Shown one piece after another: positions 1 to 9,793 of a stretch of DNA of 64,000 nt (positions are counted from its first letter, which is position 1; every line of letters starts with the position of its first letter). Origin of the DNA: Saccharopolyspora hordei. Lineage in GTDB: Bacteria; Actinomycetota; Actinomycetes; Mycobacteriales; Pseudonocardiaceae. Position numbers and translations under genes: made by a program. Location: NCBI RefSeq assembly GCF_013410345.1, contig NZ_JACCFJ010000001.1, positions 2,021,001 to 2,085,000 on the forward strand, in the 5' to 3' direction. The notes under the pieces were generated by a model. That model saw only the letters and a list, made by a program, of their open reading frames with translations. It was not told where the DNA came from and ran no database searches.

Positions 1-1
1 C

Positions 2-511
2 GTAGCCGAGGCCGTGTCTCGGATGGGCTTCGACCTGGAGGAACTCGGCGTGCAGCAGGCAGGCCGCCGTCGCCTGGTCAAGGTCGTCATCGACTCCGAC
101 GACGGGGTCGGGCTCGACGACATCTCCGGCGTCAGCCGGGAGGTCTCGAAGGTGCTGGACGAGCACGAGCACGTCCTTGCCGGGTCCTACACGCTCGAGG
201 TCACCTCGCCGGGCGTGGACCGGCCGCTGACCCGTCCGCGGCACTGGCGCCGAGCCCGCTACCGCCTGGTCAAGGTCCGCCTCGTCGGCGGCGAGAAGGT
301 GGTGGCGCGCGTCGGAGCGGCCGATGATGACGGTGTCACCGTCTTGGTCGGCGGTGACCTGCGCCGACTGGCCTACCGCGACGTGGAGCGCGCGGTGGTC
401 GAGGTGGAATTCCAGCAGCCACCGGCGGAGGATTTGGTCAAGCTGGAGCGTGCTGCGGGCGGCGTTCCCCCACAGGGGGACGACCGGGAAGACACGGAGG
501 AGTCGAGGTGA
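2..511 (+). CDS. rimP: Ribosome maturation factor RimP (5' partial)
   Basis: RimP binds the 30S subunit and assists late maturation of the small subunit. The reading frame is open to the left edge of the window, so the N-terminus is missing; the visible 169 codons begin inside the N-terminal alpha/beta domain. Family hallmarks are the segment [16 protein letters not shown], the motif [11 protein letters not shown] that closes the first domain, and a C-terminal SH3-like domain with a charged tail. The stop codon overlaps the GTG of nusA by 4 nt, so the two are translationally coupled, as is usual for the rimP-nusA-infB operon. Identification is secure; only the start is unknown. Confidence 0.93.
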   Translation, partial: VAEAVSRMGFDLEELGVQQAGRRRLVKVVIDSDDGVGLDDISGVSREVSKVLDEHEHVLAGSYTLEVTSPGVDRPLTRPRHWRRARYRLVKVRLVGGEKVVARVGAADDDGVTVLVGGDLRRLAYRDVERAVVEVEFQQPPAEDLVKLERAAGGVPPQGDDREDTEESR

Positions 512-1563
512 ACGTCGACATCGCGGCGCTGCGCGCGATCGAACGCGACAAGGACATCCCGTTCGAGACGGTCCTGGAAGCGATCGAATCGGCACTGCTG
601 ACCGCATACCGCCACACCGAGGGGCACCAACCGCACGCCCGGGTGGAGGTGGACCGCAAGACCGGCGTCGTGCGGGTCATCGCGCACACCTTGGCCCCGG
701 ACGGCAGTGTGCAGGAGGAGTGGGACGACACCCCGGAGGGCTTCGGGCGGATCGCGGCGACCACCGCGCGGCAGGTCATCCTGCAGCGGTTGCGCGACGC
801 CGAGCACGAGCGCACCTTCGGCGAGTTCTCCGCCAAGGAGGGGGAGATCCTCGGTGGTGTCATCCAGCGCGACGCGCGGGCGAACTCGCGCGGCATGGTC
901 ATCGTGCAGGTCGGTGACAGCGAGGGCGTGATCCCGGCCGCCGAGCAGGTGCCCGGGGAGAACTACGAGCACGGCACCCGGATCAAGTGCTACGTCTACG
1001 GCGTCTCGCGCACCGCGCGGGGCCCGCAGATCTCGCTCTCGCGCACCCACCCGAACCTGGTGCGGCGGCTGTTCGCGCTGGAGGTCCCGGAGATCGCCGA
1101 CGGCACCGTGGAGATCCCCGCGGTGGCGCGCGAGGCCGGGCACCGCTCCAAGATCGCGGTGCGCTCGACCGTGCCCGGGGTCAACGCCAAGGGCGCGTGC
1201 ATCGGCCCGATGGGCGCGCGGGTGCGCAACGTGATGAGCGAGCTGGGCGGGGAGAAGATCGACATCATCGACTACTCCGACGACCCGGCGACCTTCGTCG
1301 GCAACGCGCTCTCCCCGGCCAAGGTGGTGTCGGTGGAGGTCGTCGACGAGCGCACCAAGACCGCCCGGGTGGTCGTGCCGGACTTCCAGCTCTCCTTGGC
1401 GATCGGCAAGGAGGGCCAGAACGCCCGGCTGGCCGCGCGGCTGACCGGCTGGCGCATCGACATCCGCAGTGACGCGGATCCCAGCACCAGCGCAGGCCCA
1501 GCGCACGCGGCTGGTCTGGACCCGGCGGTGGACGGTGTGCAGACCGCGGGTTCGGCCGAGTGA
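508..1563 (+). CDS. nusA: Transcription termination/antitermination factor NusA
   Basis: NusA binds RNA polymerase and nascent RNA and modulates pausing, termination and antitermination. The 351-residue protein has the N-terminal polymerase-binding domain (about 1-125), an S1 domain (about 130-195) and two KH domains (about 200-330), with motifs [10 protein letters not shown] and [14 protein letters not shown]. It ends shortly after KH2, so it lacks the C-terminal acidic repeats of enterobacterial NusA; this is normal for actinobacteria. Start GTG at 508 overlaps the rimP stop. YlxR and IF2 follow in the same operon. Confidence 0.96.
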   Translation: MNVDIAALRAIERDKDIPFETVLEAIESALLTAYRHTEGHQPHARVEVDRKTGVVRVIAHTLAPDGSVQEEWDDTPEGFGRIAATTARQVILQRLRDAEHERTFGEFSAKEGEILGGVIQRDARANSRGMVIVQVGDSEGVIPAAEQVPGENYEHGTRIKCYVYGVSRTARGPQISLSRTHPNLVRRLFALEVPEIADGTVEIPAVAREAGHRSKIAVRSTVPGVNAKGACIGPMGARVRNVMSELGGEKIDIIDYSDDPATFVGNALSPAKVVSVEVVDERTKTARVVVPDFQLSLAIGKEGQNARLAARLTGWRIDIRSDADPSTSAGPAHAAGLDPAVDGVQTAGSAE

Positions 1564-1620
1564 CGTCTCGGGTTAGAATCGGTGGCAGGCTGACGCGAGG
1601 GAGCAACGATCCGCACACGT

Positions 1621-1983
1621 GTGTCCGGCGAGCACGGCGAGAGCCGTGGGCCGGTGCGTACCTGCGTGGGATGTCGGTCCCGGACGTCGCCAGCTGAGTT
1701 GCTGCGCGTGGTCGCCGAGGGCGCCGGGGCGTCTCCCGTCGTCGTTCCCGATCCCAGACGTCGGCGGCCGGGCCGGGGGGCCTGGTTGCACCCCGATCCG
1801 GCGTGCCTGCGTCTGGCCGAGCGGCGCCGGGCGTTCCCGCGTGCACTCCGGGTGCCGGGTCCGCTCGACACCACGGCCGTGCACGAGCACATCGGTGCCG
1901 GGCAGCGAGCAGCTCACGACAGGACCGACGCGGGACCCGTCCCGCGCCAGGCAACTGAAGGAAAGCAGGTCGACCCGTCATGA
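1621..1983 (+). CDS. ylxR: YlxR-family (DUF448) RNA-binding protein
   Basis: A 120-residue protein with the YlxR signature RTCVGCRSR near residue 12, a small basic fold implicated in nucleic-acid binding and regulation in other bacteria. It sits between nusA and infB, the invariant position of this family. The start is GTG at 1621; the 57-nt gap after nusA lacks a strong ribosome-binding site, so the exact start is less certain than the family. The C-terminal third is basic and poorly conserved. Its precise role in this organism is unknown. Confidence 0.85.
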   Translation: MSGEHGESRGPVRTCVGCRSRTSPAELLRVVAEGAGASPVVVPDPRRRRPGRGAWLHPDPACLRLAERRRAFPRALRVPGPLDTTAVHEHIGAGQRAAHDRTDAGPVPRQATEGKQVDPS

Positions 1984-2075
1984 ATCAGCCGTGAAGCTGA
2001 AGCCATGAACGCGCATCGGCGATAGGACGAGGTCGAGCGGGACTGCCGCCCGGCCTCACCCAGATGAGGAGAGCA

Positions 2076-4949
2076 GTGGCAGGCAAGGCCCGCGTGCATG
2101 AGCTCGCGAAAGAGCTCGGTGTTACCAGCAAGGAAGTACTGAACAAGCTCGCCGAGCAGGGCGAGTACGTGAAGTCTGCGTCCTCCACCGTGGAAGCCCC
2201 GGTGGCCCGCAGGCTCCGCGACGCGTACAAGTCGCAGAAGAAGGCCGACAGCGGCAAGCCCGCTCAGGCGGAGGCCAAGCCCGCGCGCCCGGAGGCCGGC
2301 GCGCCGAAGCCGGGTCCCAAGCCCGGCCCGAAGCCCGAGGCCCCGGCCGCGAAGGCCGAGCAGCAGCAGGTGCCCAAGCCGGGGCCGAAGCCGGGTCCCA
2401 AGCCCGGCCCCAAGCCGGAGCCGCCGGCCAAGCCGGCCGAGCAGGCCCCGGCGGCCAAGGCCGACCAGCAGGCGCCCAAGCCGGGCCCGAAGCCCGGTCC
2501 CAAGCCCGGTGGCGACGGGGACGCCGGTGTCGTCCCGCCGCGCCCGAAGGCGCCCAAGCCCGGCCCGCGCCAGCCGCGCGTCGGCAACAACCCGTTCGGC
2601 GTGGGCAGCGGCTCGCCGCAGTCCCGCGCACCGCGTCCGGGCCCCGGCCCGCGGCAGGGCGGTGGCCAGGGCGGCCCCGGTCGCCAGGGCGGCGACCGCC
2701 GTCAGGGCGGCGGCCAGGGTGCCGGTACCGCTCCGGCCGGCGGTGCGTCCGGCGGCGGCGCTCCGCGTCCGAACCCGGGCATGATGCCCCCGCGCCCGAA
2801 CCCGGGCATGATGCCGCCCCGTCCGCCGCGCAGCGGTGGCGGTCCCGGCGGCGGTGGCCGTCCGGGCGGTGGCCGCGGTGGCCCCGGTGGCGGCGGTCGT
2901 CCGGGTGGCGGCGGTCGTCCCGGTGGTGGCGGCGGCTTCCGCGGTGGCGGTCCCGGCGCTCCCGCCGGTGGTGGCTTCCGCGGTCGTCCCGGCGGCGGTG
3001 GCCGTCCGGGCGGTGGCCGCGGTGGCGCGGCCGGTGCGTTCGGCCGTCCCGGTGGCCCCGCGAAGCGCGGCCGCAAGTCGAAGCGGCAGAAGCGCCAGGA
3101 GTACATGGAGAACATGCAGGCGCCGTCGGTCGGCGGCGTCCGGCTCCCGCGCGGCAACGGCGAGACCGTGCGCCTGCGCCGCGGTGCTTCGCTGAGCGAC
3201 TTCGCCGAGAAGATCAACGCCAACCCGGCCTCGCTGGTGCAGGCGATGTTCCACCTCGGCGAGATGGTCACCGCGACCCAGTCCGTCTCCGACGAGGTGC
3301 TGGAGCTCCTCGGCCAGGAGATGAACTACAAGGTCGAGATGGTCTCGCCGGAGGACGAGGACCGGGAGCTGCTGGAGTCCTTCGACATCAGCTACGGCGA
3401 CCCGGGCAGCTCCGACGAGGAGCTGCAGCCGCGTCCGCCGGTGGTCACCGTGATGGGTCACGTCGACCACGGCAAGACGCGACTGCTCGACACCATCCGG
3501 AAGTCGAACGTGCAGGCCGGTGAGGCGGGTGGCATCACCCAGCACATCGGCGCCTACCAGGTCGTCACCGAGCTGGAGGGCACCGAGCGGCCGATCACCT
3601 TCATCGACACCCCGGGTCACGAGGCGTTCACCGCCATGCGTGCCCGCGGTGCCAAGTCGACGGACATCGCCGTGCTGGTGGTGGCCGCCGACGACGGCGT
3701 CATGCCGCAGACGGTGGAGGCGATCAACCACGCCCAGGCGGCCGGGGTGCCGATCGTGGTCGCGGTCAACAAGATCGACGTCGAGGGCGCCAACCCGGAC
3801 AAGATCCGCCAGCAGCTGACCGAGTACGGCCTGGTCGCCGAGGAGTACGGCGGCGACACCATGTTCGTCGACATCTCGGCGAAGCAGGGCACCAACATCG
3901 AGAGCCTGCTCGAGGCGATCCTGCTCACCGCGGACGCCACGCTGGACCTGCGGGCCAACCCGAACCTGTCCGCGCAGGGCGTGGCGATCGAGGCGCACCT
4001 GGACCGCGGTCGCGGTCCGGTGGCCACGGTGCTGGTGCAGCGGGGCACGCTCCGCGTCGGCGACTCGGTGGTCGCCGGGGACGCCTACGGCCGCGTCCGC
4101 CGGATGATCAACGAGAACGACGAGGACGTCACCGAGGCGCTGCCGTCGCGGCCGGTGCAGGTCATCGGCTTCACGTCGGTGCCGGGCGCCGGTGACACCT
4201 TCCTGGTGGTCGACGAGGACCGGGTGGCGCGGCAGATCGCCGACCGCCGCGGGGCTCGCATCCGGGAGGCGCAGAACGCGGCCAAGCGCAAGCGGGTCAG
4301 CCTCGAGGACCTGGACAAGGTGCTCAAGGAGACCAACCAGCTGAACCTGATCATCAAGGGCGACAACTCGGGTACCGTCGAGGCGCTCGAGGAGTCCCTG
4401 ACGAAGATCGAGGTCGGCGACGAGGTCGAGCTGCGGGTCATCCACCGCGGCGTCGGTGGCATCAACGAGTCCGACATCAACCTCGCCACCGCGGAGAACA
4501 CCATCGTCCTGGGCTTCAACGTCCGGGCCGAGGGCAAGGCGGCCGAGGTCGCCAACCGCGAGGGCGTGGAGATCCGGTACTACTCGGTGATCTACCGGGC
4601 CATCGAGGACATCGAGCAGGCGCTCAAGGGCATGCTCAAGCCCGAGTACGAAGAGGTCGAGCTGGGCAAGGCCGAGGTCCGCGAGATCTTCAAGTCCTCG
4701 AAGGTCGGCACGATCGCCGGTTGCATGGTCACCGAGGGCGTCATCAAGCGCAACGCCAAGGCCCGTCTGCTGCGGGACAACGTGGTGGTCGCCGAGAACC
4801 TCAGCATCAACTCGCTGAAGCGGTTCAAGGACGACGCCAACGAGGTCCGCGACGGCTTCGAGTGCGGTCTGACCCTGGGGTCGTTCAACGACATCAAGGT
4901 CGGCGACATCATCGAGCCGTACGAGATGCGCGAGAAGCCGCGCAGCTGA
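2076..4949 (+). CDS. infB: Translation initiation factor IF-2
   Basis: IF-2 is the GTPase that recruits initiator tRNA and drives subunit joining. Domains: IF2 N-terminal helical domain (1-50), a roughly 300-residue low-complexity linker of Pro/Lys ([11 protein letters not shown]) then Gly/Arg-rich repeats, a second IF2N region (about 370-430), the G domain with GHVDHGKT near residue 461 followed by DTPGHEAF and NKID, then the beta-barrel and C-terminal tRNA-binding domains. An upstream in-frame ATG at 2064 exists, but AGGAGAG at 2067-2073 would lie inside that ORF and is ideally placed for GTG 2076, giving an N-terminus [11 protein letters not shown] therefore start at 2076 (957 aa). The linker is far more repetitive than the rest of the gene. 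Confidence 0.96.
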   Translation: MAGKARVHELAKELGVTSKEVLNKLAEQGEYVKSASSTVEAPVARRLRDAYKSQKKADSGKPAQAEAKPARPEAGAPKPGPKPGPKPEAPAAKAEQQQVPKPGPKPGPKPGPKPEPPAKPAEQAPAAKADQQAPKPGPKPGPKPGGDGDAGVVPPRPKAPKPGPRQPRVGNNPFGVGSGSPQSRAPRPGPGPRQGGGQGGPGRQGGDRRQGGGQGAGTAPAGGASGGGAPRPNPGMMPPRPNPGMMPPRPPRSGGGPGGGGRPGGGRGGPGGGGRPGGGGRPGGGGGFRGGGPGAPAGGGFRGRPGGGGRPGGGRGGAAGAFGRPGGPAKRGRKSKRQKRQEYMENMQAPSVGGVRLPRGNGETVRLRRGASLSDFAEKINANPASLVQAMFHLGEMVTATQSVSDEVLELLGQEMNYKVEMVSPEDEDRELLESFDISYGDPGSSDEELQPRPPVVTVMGHVDHGKTRLLDTIRKSNVQAGEAGGITQHIGAYQVVTELEGTERPITFIDTPGHEAFTAMRARGAKSTDIAVLVVAADDGVMPQTVEAINHAQAAGVPIVVAVNKIDVEGANPDKIRQQLTEYGLVAEEYGGDTMFVDISAKQGTNIESLLEAILLTADATLDLRANPNLSAQGVAIEAHLDRGRGPVATVLVQRGTLRVGDSVVAGDAYGRVRRMINENDEDVTEALPSRPVQVIGFTSVPGAGDTFLVVDEDRVARQIADRRGARIREAQNAAKRKRVSLEDLDKVLKETNQLNLIIKGDNSGTVEALEESLTKIEVGDEVELRVIHRGVGGINESDINLATAENTIVLGFNVRAEGKAAEVANREGVEIRYYSVIYRAIEDIEQALKGMLKPEYEEVELGKAEVREIFKSSKVGTIAGCMVTEGVIKRNAKARLLRDNVVVAENLSINSLKRFKDDANEVRDGFECGLTLGSFNDIKVGDIIEPYEMREKPRS

Positions 4950-4958
4950 GCCGCAACG

Positions 4959-4992
4959 CGCAGGGGGCCGTCGACTGCGGCGGCCCCCTGCG
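4959..4992 (+). terminator. GC-rich hairpin after infB
   Basis: A perfect 12-bp stem (CGCAGGGGGCCG paired with 4981-4992) with a 10-nt loop lies 9 nt after the infB stop. No long U-tract follows, as is common for actinobacterial terminators. It is close to the next gene's ribosome-binding site, so it may attenuate rather than fully terminate. Confidence 0.6.
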
Positions 4993-5010
4993 TTCGTGGT
5001 GGGGGATCTC

Positions 5011-5304
5011 ATGTACGTCGGTGTGCTCGAACTGGACGTGCTGCTCGGTGACGTCCACTCGCTGAAGCAGAAGCGCGCCGTGGTGCGGCCGGTGGTGGCC
5101 GAGCTGCGGCGGCGCTTCGAGGTCGCCGTCTCGGAGGCGGGCAACCAGGACCTGTACCGCCGCACACTGGTGGGCGTGGCGGCGGTGTCCAGCGACGCCG
5201 CGCACGTGCGCGAGGTGCTGGAGGCCTGCGAGCGGCTGGTCGCCGCGCGTCCCGAGCTCGAGCTGCTCTCGGCCCGGCACCGCATGGTCGGCCCGGAGGA
5301 CTGA
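5011..5304 (+). CDS. DUF503 (YlxP-like) protein
   Basis: A 97-residue protein of the DUF503 family, small ferredoxin-like proteins nearly always encoded between infB and rbfA; biochemical role unknown. Recognisable segments are the beta-strand start MYVGVLELDVLLGD and SLKQKRAVVRPVV with the conserved SLKxKR motif. I chose ATG 5011 rather than the in-frame GTG 4996 because GGGGGA at 5000-5005 is a suitable ribosome-binding site for the ATG and the family starts at this point. Its context suggests a link with ribosome assembly or translation initiation, which is inference. Confidence 0.85.
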   Translation: MYVGVLELDVLLGDVHSLKQKRAVVRPVVAELRRRFEVAVSEAGNQDLYRRTLVGVAAVSSDAAHVREVLEACERLVAARPELELLSARHRMVGPED

Positions 5305-5427
5305 TGAGCGGCGCGGGGACCGGCACCCGCGTGGGGCGCACAGCCCCGCACCCACGACTTCCCGGGACCGCGGCGCACCCGCGCCGCCGGCCCGCACAAC
5401 CGAACCCATCCCTGAAGGAGGTGCGCC

Positions 5428-5928
5428 GTGGCTGATGCTCCGCGCGCCCGCAGGCTGGCCAAGCGGATCGCCCAGATCGTCGCTTCCGGCCTGGAGCACG
5501 AGGTCAAGGACCCGCGGTTGGCGATGGTCACCATCACCGACGCCCGGGTCACCCCGGACCTGCGGGACGCCACCGTCTACTACACGGTCTTCGGCGACGA
5601 GGCGGACTACGCCTCGACCGCAGCCGCGCTGTCCAGCGCGACCGGGGTGCTGCGCTCCCGCGTGGGCCAGCAGACCGGTGTGCGGTTCACGCCCACGCTG
5701 ACGTTCGTCGCGGACACCGTGCCCGACAACGCGCGGCGCATGGAGAAGCTGCTCGCCAAGGCCAAGGAAGCCGACGCGGAGGTGGCCCGGCTGGCCTCCA
5801 GCGCGTCGCCCGCCGGAGACCCCGACCCGTACCGGACCAGCACCGACGATGACGAGCCCGACACCGACGGTGCGGGTGCGGAGTCGTTCTCCGACGCCGA
5901 TGTGCGTCGTGGGCCACAGAGTGGTTGA
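5428..5928 (+). CDS. rbfA: 30S ribosome-binding factor RbfA
   Basis: RbfA binds free 30S subunits and helps 16S rRNA 5'-end maturation and cold adaptation. The first 120 residues carry the KH-like fold ([42 protein letters not shown]). The last 45 residues form an acidic, Pro/Asp-rich tail typical of actinobacterial members. GTG 5428 is preceded by a strong GAAGGAGGT. It is followed directly by the DHH phosphoesterase, the standard rbfA-nrnA pairing. Confidence 0.95.
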   Translation: MADAPRARRLAKRIAQIVASGLEHEVKDPRLAMVTITDARVTPDLRDATVYYTVFGDEADYASTAAALSSATGVLRSRVGQQTGVRFTPTLTFVADTVPDNARRMEKLLAKAKEADAEVARLASSASPAGDPDPYRTSTDDDEPDTDGAGAESFSDADVRRGPQSG

Positions 5929-5999
5929 GTCGCAGCGCGGCATCAGGTGCGTTGGGCGCCGGGGGTCACCGTGGCCTCCGATGCCGTGGAGGTGAACCT

Positions 6000-7049
6000 G
6001 TGCGCGGGCAACCCGTAGCCGACGGTCCGGGCGACCGGTCAGCAAGTGCAGAGGACCCGGTCGCGCCGGCTGTCGTGGAAGCCGCGCGCAGGCTGGCCGA
6101 GGCGACCGACGTGACGCTGTTCGCCCACGTCAACCCGGACGCCGACGCGCTCGGCAGCGCGCTCGCGCTGGGGCGGGCGCTGCGGCGGCGGGGTTGTGCC
6201 GTGCGGGTGTCGTTCGGCACCCCGGACCAGCCGCCGGCCTCGCTGCGCGACCTCGACGTGGACGGCCTGGTGGTGCCCGCCGACGAGGTGCCCGCCGCCC
6301 CGTCGACGCTCGTGGTGTGCGACACCGGCAGCCTGCAGCGGCTCGGCCGGTTGGCCGACCGGGTCGGCGCGACCATCGCGGCCGGTGGTGACGTCATCGT
6401 CCTCGACCACCACGTGTCGAACACGCGCTACGGCACGCTGCACGTGGTGGACGAGCGCGCCGAGGCGACCGTGGTGATCGTGCTGCGGCTGCTCGACGAG
6501 ATGGGCGCGGCACTGGACCTGCCGACCGCGCGGTGCCTGTACGCGGGACTGGTCACCGACACCCGCTCCTTCCGGCACGCCGGCGCGCAGACCCACCGGG
6601 TGGCGGCGCGGCTGCTGGAGGCGGGGGTGGACCCCGAGGCCACCACGCGGCCGCTGCTCGACACCCACCCCTTCGGCTGGATGCGCATGCTCGCCGGGGT
6701 GCTCGGCGAGGCGCAGCTGGAGCCGTCCGCGGCGCGGGGGCTGGGCCTGGTGCACGCCACGGTCCGGCTCGCGGACTCCGCCGGTCTGCGCAGCGAGGAG
6801 CTGGACAGCGTCATCGACGTGCTGCGCACGACCAGTGAGGCGGAGGTGACGGCGGTGCTCAAGGAGATGGCGCCGCAGCACTGGTCGGTGTCGCTGCGCG
6901 CGGACAGCCGCCTGGACGTCGGCTGCGCGGCGGCGGCCTGCGGGGGCGGCGGTCACCGCCTGGCCTCGGGCTTCACCGCCCAGGGCGAGCCGGCGGACAT
7001 CATCGCCTCCATCCGCAAAGCCCTCGACGAAGCCCCCTTGCTCGACTGA
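6000..7049 (+). CDS. nrnA: DHH/DHHA1 phosphoesterase, NrnA-type nanoRNase/pAp phosphatase
   Basis: Members hydrolyse short RNA oligonucleotides, pAp and in actinobacteria also cyclic dinucleotides. The protein shows the DHH-family metal motifs: HVNPDADALGS (about residue 42), CDTGS, the DHH triad in LDHHVSNT, and the DHHA1 glycine-rich CGGGGHRLASG near the C-terminus. The frame extends upstream to a TTG at 5925 that overlaps the rbfA stop, but GGAGGTGA at 5988-5995 sits 4 nt before GTG 6000, so I take 6000 as the start (349 aa). It forms an operon with rbfA upstream. Confidence 0.9.
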   Translation: MRGQPVADGPGDRSASAEDPVAPAVVEAARRLAEATDVTLFAHVNPDADALGSALALGRALRRRGCAVRVSFGTPDQPPASLRDLDVDGLVVPADEVPAAPSTLVVCDTGSLQRLGRLADRVGATIAAGGDVIVLDHHVSNTRYGTLHVVDERAEATVVIVLRLLDEMGAALDLPTARCLYAGLVTDTRSFRHAGAQTHRVAARLLEAGVDPEATTRPLLDTHPFGWMRMLAGVLGEAQLEPSAARGLGLVHATVRLADSAGLRSEELDSVIDVLRTTSEAEVTAVLKEMAPQHWSVSLRADSRLDVGCAAAACGGGGHRLASGFTAQGEPADIIASIRKALDEAPLLD

Positions 7050-7195
7050 GGTGGGGGCACCTCCCGCCGACCCGTCCGCCTCGTGGGGGAGGCCTCGGCC
7101 AGGGTGGACGTGATCCCGATGGACGTCGCGAGCCTGGTTCCCACGGGAGTTGCGGTCCCCGGGCGCGCTCCCTGGGATGGGCACCGTGGGCCTCG

Positions 7196-7723
7196 TCAGC
7201 TGCGGCGGCGGGCTCGGAAGGCGGCGACGTGCACGCGGTTCGCGCAGCGGGGGGAGCAGAAGCGCTTGGCCTGGTTGGTCGAGGTGTCCAGGAAGTAGGT
7301 GTCGCAGCCGTCGGCCTCGCAGCGGCCCCAGCGGGCGGTCCCGTGCTGGACCACGCCCTGCGCCAGGCCCCACGCCGCGGCGGCGGCGACCTCGTCCACG
7401 GCCGGGGCGTCCGGGCCCGCGACGTGCACGTGCCAGTTCGGGCGACCGTCGCGGCCGCCGTGACCGGACAGCCGCGGGCGGGGCGGGTGCGCGGCGAGCA
7501 GCGCGTTGATCTCCGCCAGCACGGTGTCGGCGTCGTCGGCGACCAGGGCGTCCAGGGCCCGGCGCAGGCCGTCGGCGACCGCGCGCAGCACCGGCAGGTC
7601 CGCTTCGGCGAGGCGGTCGGCCCACCACGGCTCGTCGTGGAGGGCAGCGCGGACCGCGTCGAGGTCGCTCAGGTCGGCGTTGGCGATGCGGAGCGCCACC
7701 GCCGCGTAATCAGCGTTGTCCAT
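7196..7723 (-). CDS. CGNR zinc-finger protein (ABATE-type domain)
   Basis: A 175-residue putative DNA-binding regulator. The C-terminal 40 residues form a CGNR zinc finger with ligand pattern CEADGCDTYFLDTS and FCSPRCANRVHVAAFRAR, where four cysteines bind zinc and the basic helix contacts DNA. The N-terminal part is helical, resembling the ABATE stress-response domain that usually accompanies this finger. It is transcribed opposite to its neighbours, with the MATE exporter starting 153 nt upstream on the other strand, so regulation of that exporter is possible but unproven. Confidence 0.85.
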   Translation of the reverse strand: MDNADYAAVALRIANADLSDLDAVRAALHDEPWWADRLAEADLPVLRAVADGLRRALDALVADDADTVLAEINALLAAHPPRPRLSGHGGRDGRPNWHVHVAGPDAPAVDEVAAAAAWGLAQGVVQHGTARWGRCEADGCDTYFLDTSTNQAKRFCSPRCANRVHVAAFRARRRS

Positions 7724-7876
7724 CGACGGTCCTTACCGTAGCCTGAGATGTCAGGGGCGAAACCCGCATCCGCAGCTTATCTCGCCCGGTCCGGGCGGCG
7801 TTCCCGCGGAACCGCCACCGGGTAGTCCTCGCGCAGCGGCGCGCCACCCACCAGCAGCCACCGATCTGGAGGAAGT

Positions 7877-9202
7877 GTGTCCGAACCGGCGGAGCGCATC
7901 GCACCGCGGAGGGTGTTCGCGCTGGCAGTCCCGGCGCTCGGCGTGCTCGCCGCCGAACCGCTGTACGTGCTCGTCGACACCGCGGTGGTCGGGCACCTCG
8001 GCGCGGTCCCGCTGGCCGGTCTGGCGCTGGGCGGCACGCTGTTCACGCTGGTCTCCAGCCAGCTGACCTTCCTCACCTACGGCACCACCGCGCGCACCGC
8101 CCGCCTGCACGGCGCCGGCCGCCGCAAGGACGCGGTGGCCGAGGGCGTCCAGGCCACCTGGCTGGGCATCGCCGTCGGCATCGCGCTCATGCTGCTGGCG
8201 CAACTCGTCGCGGTACCGGTGACCGAACTGCTCGCCGGGCCGGGACCGGTCGCCGACGCCGCCGCGACCTGGCTGCGCATCGCGCTCTGCGGCGCTCCGC
8301 TCGTGCTCATCACGATGGCCGGCAACGGCTGGATGCGCGGCGTGCAGGACACCGTGCGACCGCTGCGCTACGTGCTGGTCGGCAACGGCGCCTCCGCCGT
8401 GCTCTGCCCGCTGTTCGTCTACCCGCTGGGCTGGGGCCTGGAGGGCTCGGCGCTGGCGAACCTCGTCGGCCAGAGCCTCGCGGCCGCGCTGTTCCTCCGG
8501 GCGCTCGTGGCGGAGCGGGCACCGCTCAAGCCGCACCCGGCGCTGATGCGCGCCCAGCTCGGACTCGGCCGCGACCTCGTGCTGCGCACCCTGGCCTTCC
8601 AGGTGTGCTTCCTGTCGGCCACGTCGGTGGCCGCCCGCACCGGCGCCGAGGCCGCGGCGGCGCACCAGGTGGTCTGGCAGCTCTGGACCTTCCTGTCGCT
8701 GGTGCTGGACTCGCTGGCGATCGCCGCGCAGTCCCTGGTCGGGGCGGCGCTGGGCGCGGGCTCGGCCTCGCGCGCCAAGGGCATCGCCAAGCAGGTCACC
8801 TGGTACGGCCTGGGCTTCGGCGTGGTGCTCGGGGTGCTGTTCGCCGCGCTCGCCGTGCCGCTGCCCGCGGTGTTCACCTCCGACAGCGCGGTGCTCGCCG
8901 AGGTCCCGCACGCCTGGTGGTTCTTCGTGGCCCTGCAGCCGGTGGCCGGGGTGGTGTTCGCCCTGGACGGCGTGTTCCTCGGTGCCGCGGACGCCGCCTA
9001 CCTGCGCACCGCGACGCTGCTCAGCGCCTTCGTCGGGTACCTGCCGCTGATCTGGCTGTCGCTGGCGTTCGGCTGGGGCCTGGCGGGGATCTGGACGGGC
9101 CTGTCGGCGTTCATGGTGCTGCGCCTGGTCACGCTCCTGCTGCGCGCCCGGTCGGGGCGCTGGGCGGTCACCGGGGCGACGCGCCAGCCCACCACGGCCT
9201 GA
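7877..9202 (+). CDS. MATE-family efflux transporter (DinF-like)
   Basis: A 441-residue inner-membrane protein with about twelve hydrophobic helices, consistent with an Na+- or H+-coupled multidrug/toxin exporter. The N-terminus IAPRRVFALAVPALGVLAAEPLYVLVDTAVVGHLG is the characteristic first MATE repeat with the VDTAVVGHLG motif, and a second pseudo-symmetric repeat begins near residue 220. GTG 7877 has GGAGG 4 nt upstream. The position after rbfA-nrnA equals the dinF-like gene of mycobacteria. Substrate cannot be predicted. Confidence 0.92.
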   Translation: MSEPAERIAPRRVFALAVPALGVLAAEPLYVLVDTAVVGHLGAVPLAGLALGGTLFTLVSSQLTFLTYGTTARTARLHGAGRRKDAVAEGVQATWLGIAVGIALMLLAQLVAVPVTELLAGPGPVADAAATWLRIALCGAPLVLITMAGNGWMRGVQDTVRPLRYVLVGNGASAVLCPLFVYPLGWGLEGSALANLVGQSLAAALFLRALVAERAPLKPHPALMRAQLGLGRDLVLRTLAFQVCFLSATSVAARTGAEAAAAHQVVWQLWTFLSLVLDSLAIAAQSLVGAALGAGSASRAKGIAKQVTWYGLGFGVVLGVLFAALAVPLPAVFTSDSAVLAEVPHAWWFFVALQPVAGVVFALDGVFLGAADAAYLRTATLLSAFVGYLPLIWLSLAFGWGLAGIWTGLSAFMVLRLVTLLLRARSGRWAVTGATRQPTTA

Positions 9203-9206
9203 CCCG

Positions 9207-9707
9207 TCACCGCTGCCAGAACCACTCCTGCTCGCGGACCTGGCGGAAGGCCTCGCGGCGGGCCGCCGGGTCGAGGCGCTGGATGTAGACCGTGCCGTCG
9301 AGGTGGTCGGTCTCGTGCTGGAGGCAGCGCGCCATCAGCCCGCTGCCCGACACGGTGACCGGCTCGTTGTCCACGTCGACCCCGCGCACCACCGCGTGCT
9401 GCGCGCGGCGGGTGTCGAACCCGAGCCCGGGCAGCGACAGGCACGCCTCGACGCCGTCCTGGGTCTTCTCGGACAGCTCGACCACCTCGGGGTTGATCAC
9501 GTAGCCGATCTCGCCGTCCACGTTGTAGCTGAACGCCCGCACGCCGATCCCGATCTGCGGGGCCGCCACCCCGGCGTGCCCCGGGGCGTCCACGGTGTCC
9601 AGCAGGTCCGCCACGATGGTGCGCAACCGCTGGTCGAACACCGTGACCGGGTCGGCGGGCATGCGCAGGACCGGGTCACCGAACAACCGGATCGGTCGAT
9701 GAGCCAC
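9207..9707 (-). CDS. def: Peptide deformylase
   Basis: Removes the N-formyl group from nascent polypeptides. The three metal/active-site motifs are all present: GVAAPQIG (about residue 48), EACLSLPG (Cys ligand; canonical EGCLS here EACLS), and QHETDHLDG (HExxH-type). The frame runs upstream to 9818, but the GTG at 9707 follows a strong GAGGAGGTGGCA and gives the usual N-terminus MAHRPIRLFGDPVLR, so I use it (166 aa). The gene converges on the MATE exporter with only a 4-nt gap. Confidence 0.94.
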   Translation of the reverse strand: MAHRPIRLFGDPVLRMPADPVTVFDQRLRTIVADLLDTVDAPGHAGVAAPQIGIGVRAFSYNVDGEIGYVINPEVVELSEKTQDGVEACLSLPGLGFDTRRAQHAVVRGVDVDNEPVTVSGSGLMARCLQHETDHLDGTVYIQRLDPAARREAFRQVREQEWFWQR

Positions 9708-9793
9708 TGCCACCTCCTCGCTTCGGCCCCACCCTAGCGACGGTGCCGACCCAGGCGGTGACCGCCGGAGGAGATCGGGGATGATGGTGCGTC

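Noticed and set aside
1914..5573. Very long minus-strand open frame antisense to infB
   Set aside because: It is a GC-bias shadow of the infB frame: low-complexity, no start signal, and it covers several well-supported genes on the other strand. The same applies to long antisense frames at 9734-12028, 13770-16259 and 19748-23368.
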